Source of the DNA: Cryomorphaceae bacterium
Lineage (GTDB): Bacteria; Bacteroidota; Bacteroidia; Flavobacteriales_D; Sanyastnellaceae
Assembly (NCBI GenBank): GCA_016124575.1
Contig: WGNM01000005.1
Coordinates: 84,118-148,117, forward strand
Reading direction: 5' to 3'
DNA: 64,000 nt
Positions 59,201-64,000 of this stretch are shown piece after piece (position 1 is the stretch's first letter; every line of letters begins with the position of its first letter). The notes under the pieces were generated by a model. That model searched no databases. It saw nothing but the letters and a program-made list of their open reading frames with translations, and had not been told where the DNA came from. The position numbers and the translations under genes are program-made.

Positions 59201-59427
59201 ACTTTTTCCAAGTGTATACAAGTGGCATCGACGAGTTTAGCATTCAGATATTCAACCGTTGGGGAGAGGTTGTTTTTGCTTCTCAGGATCCCGAAGCCAT
59301 TTGGGATGGTAGCCACCAAAACGGCGATTATTTCGTGCCGAATGGAACATATGTTTGGCTCATTGAGATCAACGGAGTGAACTTTGATGCCCGCAAAGAA
59401 ACGGGTACTGTTACAATTTTGCGATAG
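56272..59427 (+). CDS. Choice-of-anchor L surface protein with T9SS type B sorting domain (copy 2)
   Basis: A 1051-residue paralogue of the preceding gene with the same module order and clear similarity over the whole length: signal peptide 1-20, anchor L domain (TVEEYVNDYLLGNGIQASNI, LPIEAGLVLSTEA, GDTMSFNYIFGSDEYL), Calx-beta-like module (GSAINGVDYTLLPDTIIF), Ig-like units, a PKD domain (YDWDFGDGSSALERDP) and a type B sorting domain from YVPNAFTPDQDGINDFF to TVTILR. The two copies are conserved most in the anchor and sorting domains and differ in the central Ig region, as expected for old tandem duplicates under diversifying use. Likely a surface adhesin exported by T9SS. Confidence 0.92.
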   Translation: MKRRICLTAIGVLMVGVVIAQPTVTTNLTVEEYVNDYLLGNGIQASNITYSGAPVQIGVVENGIANGLPIEAGLVLSTEAATNLDCSPGFIDFGTGINGEPDLLSIANSVPPLIGQNFNVLGVFDVCTLEFDFVATGDTMSFNYIFGSDEYLTFVNTLYNDIFAFFLSGPGITGTYDSPPAFPNGAINIATVPNSNPPLPITISSVNNVTNTEYYLDHAAGTPNDIPTCLNGNTISLRAFSEVQCGETYHIKLAIADGSDPALASYVMLEAGSFQSTTVVEVALSIDVGGDNLFEDCGEGVLTFTRPVDTDIEQESMVLIDYSGSAINGVDYTLLPDTIIFPIGVYSLSFPLDAFEDGVSEGVEDVTMQIVNIAACDGIGVTSYFEFTITDEPEPLVVNDLTVNFCNGVPVELVPSIEGGYGVFSYEWSNNQTDETIFVTEFANTTYSVIVSDTCGMSPDDGVFTLVGWPALELELIGDVISNGQVELDCNAFGTLEVDATGGSGDFSYYWYNQNGNNLFGFEESLFVGSWNGEMTINVDVTDESCGNVETLSIDQVILFPAMFLTLPQTLQVSCGTLQSLTVGIEGGQAPFQYNWYVNNVFQSNAATYNFTAANDATIACVITDACGQEQTVFMELTVLTPEVVVSSPTLFEGTCLDEFSITANAAGGSGVITYQWSDGTGIIGNEQTITYQSNVDVVLTVTAIDACGTQATSSTAVQIVNPLLVVDLGQNIFASCIDVTEIQPIITGGVEPFEFQWFVADTAYSNTQNINIQSYETMVVVVQVTDVCGQFDEDNTIYFVPDIPVNVTVVPDTLICFGDFISTVATAEGGEGGFTYYWPELDREGDTQTVGPLRDTTLFVVATDICGKTGIGSVDIDVQRLIASFVSEEIETNLYQFTTETNIDCTDCLYDWDFGDGSSALERDPLHQFDGRFEYTTQLVVTSPIGCQGFYHAPVVVPILLYVPNAFTPDQDGINDFFQVYTSGIDEFSIQIFNRWGEVVFASQDPEAIWDGSHQNGDYFVPNGTYVWLIEINGVNFDARKETGTVTILR

Positions 59428-59468
59428 GACGCTGTACTTTGCTATCTTGCCGCACCTAAATAAGCAAG

Positions 59469-60794
59469 ATGAAACAAGTTACTGGCAATTTCAAAACAGC
59501 ATTTATAGCTGTTACCTCTTTGTTTTTCATGTGGGGCTTTATCACCGTACTGGTAGATGCGCTCATACCACGTTTGAAGGAAGTATTCGAATTGCAATAC
59601 TACCAAGCCTCGCTCGTCCAATTTGCATGGTTCATGGCATACGGTTTAGTTGCCATTCCAGCCGGCATGTTGCTCACACGCATCGGCTATAAGAAAGGGA
59701 TTGTGGTGGGATTGGCAACGGCAGGACTTGGGTGTATGCTTTTTTATCCAGCTGCTGAGCTTCGTGTCTTCGGTTTGTTTCTTACTGCATTGTTCGTGTT
59801 GGCTTCGGGCATAACGATGTTACAGGTCGCGGCGAATCCATACATCGCAGTTTTAGGTCCACCGAGCGGTGCAGCCAGTCGATTGAATCTGGCACAGGCA
59901 TTTAATAGTCTGGGAACCACCATTGCTCCAATGGTGTCGGCAGCCTATTTGTTGGGCGATCAGATCATGGGGAAAGATGCCATTGCGGCTATGGATGAGG
60001 CTCAGAAGCAGGCTTATTACGCCTCAGAGGCTGAATCAGTGCAGATGCCATTTTTGGTTGTAGCAGGTTTTTTCGCCCTTTTGGCAGTTTTTATGTCGAT
60101 TTCACACCTGCCTAAAATCTTAAGTGGCGAGCGCAAAACCATATCAGAGTATTTCAAAGTTTTGCGGCACAAGAGACTTCGTTTTGGCGTGTTAGGAATC
60201 TTCGTATACGTAGGAGCAGAGGTGGCCATTGGGAGTTTTCTGACCAACTATTTTCTCAACTTAGGGTTAGCGGAAGCAGTGTTGCGGAATCCGACGATGA
60301 ACCATCTGGCATCGTCTATTACTTCTGTTTTCAGCGGAAAATCTATAGGTGATTTGGATGAGAAAGGAGTTGTTGGAGCGTTCTTGATTTTTTATTGGGG
60401 AAGTGCCATGATAGGTCGTTTTGTTGGTGCTTGGCTCACCAGCAGATTCAGACCTGCTCATGTTTTGCGTGTTTTTGCCTTTGGCGCCATAGCACTCGTG
60501 TTGCTTTCAATTAGCACCAGCGGTTTCTTGGCCATGTTCAGCATTTTGCTTGTTGGTTTTTTCAATTCGATCATGTTTCCAACCATATTCACCTTGTCTT
60601 TAGACGGACTAGGAGAAGAGACACCAGAAGCTTCAGGGGTTTTAGTGACATCCATCGTAGGTGGGGCATTTATTCCGATGATAGTTGGTGTAACGATCGA
60701 TAGTTGGAATTTCGGAATTGCTTTTTTTATCCCTGTGGTGTGTTATCTAACAATTGTCATGTTCGCTCGCTATGCTAGTAGGGATAGGGTATAG
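59469..60794 (+). CDS. Sugar MFS transporter (FucP/glucose-galactose permease type)
   Basis: A 441-residue inner-membrane protein with about 12 hydrophobic helices. The first helix holds TSLFFMWGFITVLVDALIPRLKE, the signature of the FucP (L-fucose:H+ symporter) branch, and helix 4 has ITMLQVAANPYIAVLGPP, also typical. Family members import fucose, glucose, galactose or N-acetyl sugars with protons; the sugar is not clear from sequence. A cytoplasmic loop near residue 215 is rich in charges. It starts 41 bases after the anchor-L gene on the same strand; no terminator is evident between them. Confidence 0.92.
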   Translation: MKQVTGNFKTAFIAVTSLFFMWGFITVLVDALIPRLKEVFELQYYQASLVQFAWFMAYGLVAIPAGMLLTRIGYKKGIVVGLATAGLGCMLFYPAAELRVFGLFLTALFVLASGITMLQVAANPYIAVLGPPSGAASRLNLAQAFNSLGTTIAPMVSAAYLLGDQIMGKDAIAAMDEAQKQAYYASEAESVQMPFLVVAGFFALLAVFMSISHLPKILSGERKTISEYFKVLRHKRLRFGVLGIFVYVGAEVAIGSFLTNYFLNLGLAEAVLRNPTMNHLASSITSVFSGKSIGDLDEKGVVGAFLIFYWGSAMIGRFVGAWLTSRFRPAHVLRVFAFGAIALVLLSISTSGFLAMFSILLVGFFNSIMFPTIFTLSLDGLGEETPEASGVLVTSIVGGAFIPMIVGVTIDSWNFGIAFFIPVVCYLTIVMFARYASRDRV

Positions 60795-60937
60795 GGCGAA
60801 AATCAGAGTCTTTACAGAAATGTAACTTATTCACAATTATGCCAATAAACGTGAAACATTGCAACAAAGACGTTGAAAGCCTGTTTAGTTTTTGTAAGTT
60901 GCTCCGCTGAGCAGACTTAGCAAAAGAACATTAGGTT

Positions 60938-61090
60938 ATGGCAACAAGAAGAAAACAGAAAGCTGTTATTGAGGATTCTCGACCCGTGATGAAGATTCAG
61001 CTCGATTATAAGACAGTAATTACACTGCGAGATCCTGACAAATTGGAGTTCTGGAAACAGAAATATCCTCTTTTACAAATTTTAGATTAA
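60938..61090 (+). CDS. Small hypothetical protein (50 residues)
   Basis: ATG at 60938, TAA at 61088-61090. The product opens with a basic stretch (MATRRKQKAV) and continues with KIQLDYKTVITLRDP and a C-terminal KLEFWKQKYPLLQILD. It lies in an otherwise empty 292-base gap and its stop overlaps the stop of the convergent gene by four bases. Upstream is a GTTTAGTTTTTGTAAG segment that resembles a -7 box with one extra base. Composition and clean termination favour a real gene. No function recognised. Confidence 0.6.
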   Translation: MATRRKQKAVIEDSRPVMKIQLDYKTVITLRDPDKLEFWKQKYPLLQILD

Positions 61091-61626
61091 TTCGGATGGG
61101 AATCGAGGATGGCCTCGATTTCCTCCATTTTCTTTTCGCTGTATAGTCCTTTGGCACGGTATAGCACTTTTCCATCGCGGTCGATTATAAAGAGGTAGGG
61201 AAGTTCTTTCTCTTCCATCTTTAAAACAGAGACATACGGTTCCAATTCTCCTTTGTAGAATAGCAAATAAGGATACAGGTCTTTACGGTTGCTTTCCCGC
61301 ATTTTGTCCATTGAGATTTCATAAGCCATTTTCTTCGCGCCCGTATACATGGGGATGAAGTAGAAATTGACATCGTACAGATGATCCATGATTCCGCGTT
61401 TCAAGACAAATTTGTTGAACATCGGTTCGTACCATCCTTTTAGAATATCTTCAGACTTTTTCGAATATGCCATTCCGACAATGGTTAGTTTGTCTTGTGT
61501 GTCAGTAGGCACAACAATTTCACGGTTATCGAGTGTTTTGCCCGGCAATTCAGGAAACGGTTTGCCAACCTGACCGAATGAGGTGCAAATAATCAAGGCA
61601 AACGCAGACGTAAGGAAAAGTCTCAT
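61087..61626 (-). CDS. Exported thioredoxin-fold protein without active-site cysteines
   Basis: A 179-residue protein with signal peptide 1-18 (cleavage after SFG-QVG). The mature part opens GKPFPELPGKTLDNREIVVP, like the start of AhpC/TSA-type or TlpA-type thioredoxin folds, and has the later PYLFIIDRDGKVLYRAKG that matches their beta strand and turn. The CxxC motif is missing: the mature chain contains no cysteine at all, and the usual position reads AYSKKSED. Therefore it is not an oxidoreductase; a binding or assembly role is possible. Follows the peptidase gene by 35 bases on the same strand. Confidence 0.72.
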   Translation of the reverse strand: MRLFLTSAFALIICTSFGQVGKPFPELPGKTLDNREIVVPTDTQDKLTIVGMAYSKKSEDILKGWYEPMFNKFVLKRGIMDHLYDVNFYFIPMYTGAKKMAYEISMDKMRESNRKDLYPYLLFYKGELEPYVSVLKMEEKELPYLFIIDRDGKVLYRAKGLYSEKKMEEIEAILDSHPN

Positions 61627-61661
61627 AGGAGTGTTTTAAAGTGAACGATGAATATTTAAAA

Positions 61662-63320
61662 TCATTGCAGGCCCAAAACTGATGCGCCTTGATTAAAAAT
61701 AACATCTACAGGTATGTGGGCTGTTTGCAGACGATCGAGATCTTTTTGCAAATCGGCATCCACAAATCCCTTTTCAGACATCAATTTTTGGACACCTTCG
61801 TAATCGCCTTCACCTTGCAGAGAGAGAATCAAAGCGCTCAGCGATTTAACAGCTTCAACCATCGCTTCGGTATTCACACTGTATTTGCCCGTTGTTTCAT
61901 CACGTGAGAATGCACCAGCCTCTCTGAAGTAGTTGAATCGAAGCATATTCGCTTTGCCATGAGCACTAGATGCACCGAAACGCACAGAGCGAAAAATTCC
62001 TGCTAAGAAGGTCACGTAATTGTCCATTACAACACCTTCGTTTATTTCCCCCATCTCATAAAGTTTAGAAACCATCCACAGTCCAAGGATATCTGCCTTC
62101 CCTTCTTCAAGGGCAGAGCTTTCCTCTTTCAGAGCCTCGCGCACAGTACCTTTGCCACAGATGGTGTTTTTGATGCCCAGTCCATGCGCTACTTCGTGGA
62201 ACATGGTATTTCCGAAGAACGCATCGAAAGTAATGTGTTGGCGTTGATCATCGGCAATAAGCACATCGGCTAAAGGGATGAGGATTTTATCAAACTTAGC
62301 GCGCATAGCGTTTTTAAGTTGCGACCTACGGGTTCCATATTGCTGTTGAATCTCTTCGTCGTTTGGTAAGTTTACAGCGATGGTTTTGCTGCCTGCATTG
62401 CAGTCGCCAGCATAAAAAATAACATCGTACGCATTCAATTGGGCATTTGAACCTATGGCGTCTTGTTTATATTTCTCATCGCACGGCAATTCTTTTTGAA
62501 GTGCGGGAAGCAGGGCGCTATAGCGTTCGAGGCGTTGGCTCCATTCACGGTCTTTTACGAGGATGTAACATTCGTGAGCTGCTTTGTAAGCATAGAGGTG
62601 ATCTTCATAGTTTTCGATTGGACCGATGACAACATCGATGGTGTTGTCGGTCAGGTTCAGCCACGCAATATCGCTTGCGTTGTAGCGATCGGTTTCGAGT
62701 GCTTTGGCGCGCTCTTCGAGGTAAAAAGAGAAAGAGGCATTGGTTGTTAGCTTCGACGCTTCTCTAAGCAGACTTGCAGCGCGAGAAATCTCCTCTTTAA
62801 AGTATTCGTGGTAGAAAATAGATGTCAGCGCGCCCGTTGAGTCTCTGCGAACCATTGTATACAAGCTCGATTTGAAAGGATTGTCCCATGCTTCAAATTC
62901 TTCCTTTGTCATATCAGCAGGATAGAATTGAGCACCGGCTGGCTTTTCACCAACACCACTTAGAAATGGGGCGTTATCGTTCAATCGATCCCACGGACCG
63001 TAGTTGGCCATTGCATAAGTACGTGCATCTTCATCTGCGATAGCGTTTAGGAGTTCAGATTTATCGCCATAAGCCTCTTTCCAGAAGAGTTCATCCATAA
63101 TTGCTCCAGCTTCGAGCAACAGCGGAATGATCTTTCTGTCTTCATCGGAGAATACCGAAGTATCGGTAGTGAGCGTAACTGGGATGTAGGTATTTGCTTC
63201 TTTTTCAGTTAGCAAAGATGCGTATGTAGCTGCAGTTGGCATTTCTTCTTTCTTCGGTTCAGAAGTGGAACAAGAGAAAAGCACAATGGCCACCAATGTA
63301 GTAAGGGCGGTATTTTTCAT
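61662..63320 (-). CDS. M49-like zinc peptidase (dipeptidyl-peptidase III relative), lipoprotein
   Basis: A 552-residue exported protein. The N-terminus MKNTALTTLVAIVLFSCSTSEP is a lipoprotein signal peptide with a lipobox at LFSC, so Cys17 should carry lipid. The zinc site is MFHEVAHGLGIKN, an HExxH form, followed 40 residues on by SSALEEGKADILGLWM, which matches the EExxAD/E motif of M49 peptidases. Classical DPP III has a six-residue HExxGH, but HExxH variants are known in bacteria. It would cleave dipeptides from the N-terminus of oligopeptides at the membrane surface. Upstream is a small winged-helix-like gene on the same strand (20 bases). Confidence 0.87.
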   Translation of the reverse strand: MKNTALTTLVAIVLFSCSTSEPKKEEMPTAATYASLLTEKEANTYIPVTLTTDTSVFSDEDRKIIPLLLEAGAIMDELFWKEAYGDKSELLNAIADEDARTYAMANYGPWDRLNDNAPFLSGVGEKPAGAQFYPADMTKEEFEAWDNPFKSSLYTMVRRDSTGALTSIFYHEYFKEEISRAASLLREASKLTTNASFSFYLEERAKALETDRYNASDIAWLNLTDNTIDVVIGPIENYEDHLYAYKAAHECYILVKDREWSQRLERYSALLPALQKELPCDEKYKQDAIGSNAQLNAYDVIFYAGDCNAGSKTIAVNLPNDEEIQQQYGTRRSQLKNAMRAKFDKILIPLADVLIADDQRQHITFDAFFGNTMFHEVAHGLGIKNTICGKGTVREALKEESSALEEGKADILGLWMVSKLYEMGEINEGVVMDNYVTFLAGIFRSVRFGASSAHGKANMLRFNYFREAGAFSRDETTGKYSVNTEAMVEAVKSLSALILSLQGEGDYEGVQKLMSEKGFVDADLQKDLDRLQTAHIPVDVIFNQGASVLGLQ

Positions 63321-63340
63321 AGGGGTAAGATTCGAAATGA

Positions 63341-63613
63341 TTATGAAGCTACAGAGAGCAATTCAGACGGTGCGAAAGATAGGGCTTCACGTCCTTTGCG
63401 CGTTAAGCTGTAGCCATGCTTGTTTTGAATGTGGTCGGTAACATACAGATTTGCTAGACGTTCGCCAACATGCGCTTGGCTGAGGGATATGCTTGATTCG
63501 CTTTCGATGCGTTTCCAGAAGAGGATTTCGATTTCTCCTAAGCGAATAAGTGTGCCGTGCTGTTGTTTATAGGTATGGATAACATCCAGGATCATGTAGT
63601 CGTACTTGTCCAT
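63341..63613 (-). CDS. Small winged-helix-like protein
   Basis: A 90-residue cytoplasmic protein. The order of helices and the C-terminal basic wing (YDYMILDVIHTYKQQHG, SLSQAHVGERLANLYVTDHI, HGYSLTRKGREALSF) suggest a winged-helix DNA-binding or adaptor fold, where SLTRKGREAL is typical of the beta wing of MarR/PadR-like proteins. No clear family match. It precedes the M49-like gene by 20 bases, so it may share its transcript and could regulate it. Function inferred from fold pattern only. Confidence 0.6.
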   Translation of the reverse strand: MDKYDYMILDVIHTYKQQHGTLIRLGEIEILFWKRIESESSISLSQAHVGERLANLYVTDHIQNKHGYSLTRKGREALSFAPSELLSVAS

Positions 63614-63709
63614 GCTTAGAGGTTTTGTCGTAGGTAATTGTCAGTCTTCGAAAATACCTTTAACACCCGCGCAAACTGCGGTGTTTCGTAATATTTTATC
63701 GACAAGATA

Positions 63710-64000
63710 TTAACGTGAAGTAGACTTTTGTTCACCGTAAAGGAATCCTTCTTCGACATAGGTGTAGAAATTAGCGAAGAAATTCCGGATGTAGTTCAGG
63801 TCGCGATCGCGGTGATTCGACATTTCGAAAGGGTTGTGGAATTTGACAGTTTTTCTGCGGTGATCTATGGCGATGGGCATCAAGGTAGCTTTGCAGTTTT
63901 GGGCCACAGCGTAGAAAAGGTCATCGCCATTGGCATTCAGATCACCAAAGTGATTGTAGGTGAAGACAAGCGAGTGATTGCTTTTTTTGTTAGCGTATGT
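63710..64000 (-). CDS. Hypothetical protein, C-terminal part (cut by window edge)
   Basis: The last 96 codons of a gene that begins beyond the right edge; the frame is open to base 64000. Visible sequence includes NHSLVFTYNHFGDLNANGDDLFY, AVAQNCKATLMPIAIDHRRKTVKF and YIRNFFANFYTYVEEGFLYGEQ. No signal, membrane helix or known motif in this part. An internal GTG at 63907 could be mistaken for a start but the frame continues upstream with coding character. Function unknown. Confidence 0.6.
   Translation of the reverse strand, partial: TYANKKSNHSLVFTYNHFGDLNANGDDLFYAVAQNCKATLMPIAIDHRRKTVKFHNPFEMSNHRDRDLNYIRNFFANFYTYVEEGFLYGEQKSTSR

Overview
The window is a gene-dense piece of a Bacteroidota chromosome, most likely a marine or freshwater member of the Flavobacteriales (Cryomorphaceae/Owenweeksia-like). 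The evidence is a type IX secretion (T9SS) component (PorQ), one T9SS type A and three type B (gliding-motility-associated) C-terminal sorting domains, bacillithiol genes (BshA, YtxJ), Bacteroidota-style -7 promoter boxes (TAnnTTTG), few Shine-Dalgarno sites, and families typical of this phylum (DUF1573, an E1 alpha/beta fusion, a NagZ/beta-lactamase fusion, pRiA4b ORF-3-like next to miaA). No rRNA, tRNA, CRISPR array, prophage or insertion sequence was seen.

Layout. 1-4.5 kb: start of a rhomboid protease, a small secreted protein, a nucleoside phosphorylase, a SirB1-like protein, a glycan pair (aminotransferase and sugar-phosphate transferase) and a pterin dehydratase. 4.5-7.4 kb: a probable sulfane-sulfur/persulfide cassette (Crp/Fnr regulator, rhodanese, persulfide-dioxygenase-like/rhodanese fusion, thioredoxin). 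7.5-12.9 kb, minus strand: DUF3108, DUF1573, an S41 C-terminal protease and PBP1C. 13.1-22 kb: a secreted trypsin-like protease and a 2342-residue PKD-rich surface protein. 22-23.9 kb: a DUF4143-type ATPase, then an AT-rich gap that contains a decayed copy of the 3' end of the giant gene. 23.9-29.4 kb: mutS2, miaA, a pRiA4b ORF-3-like protein, small membrane and redox proteins. 29.5-36.6 kb: E1 dehydrogenase fusion, two FAD oxidoreductases and an outer-membrane barrel with calcium-binding repeats. 36.7-46.5 kb: an unusual 925-residue charged exported protein, aroQ, bshA, the GH3/beta-lactamase fusion, cmk and porQ. 46.5-52.8 kb: lon, a GlmU-like nucleotidyltransferase, a MerR/B12-binding regulator with an ECF sigma factor, and a methyltransferase. 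52.9-64 kb: two tandem choice-of-anchor-L adhesin-like T9SS substrates, a FucP-type sugar transporter, a 50-residue gene, a cysteine-free thioredoxin-like protein, an M49-like zinc peptidase and two small genes at the right edge.

How parts fit. PorQ belongs to the secretion machine whose likely cargo includes the trypsin-like protease, the PKD giant and the two anchor-L proteins. BshA makes bacillithiol and YtxJ is a bacillithiol-linked redox protein, which fits the persulfide cassette. PBP1C, the S41 protease and the NagZ/beta-lactamase fusion act on the cell wall.

Most notable signals: (i) two 30-bp dyads of identical design (TGTTTAA-N16-TTAAACA) in front of the ECF sigma gene beside a CarH/LitR-like regulator; (ii) six genes whose -7 box lies exactly 4 nt before the ATG, suggesting leaderless mRNAs; (iii) a 3'-end fossil of the giant T9SS gene beyond the ATPase; (iv) a terminator-shaped hairpin inside the first codons of the DUF3108 gene; (v) the 925-residue protein of unknown function.
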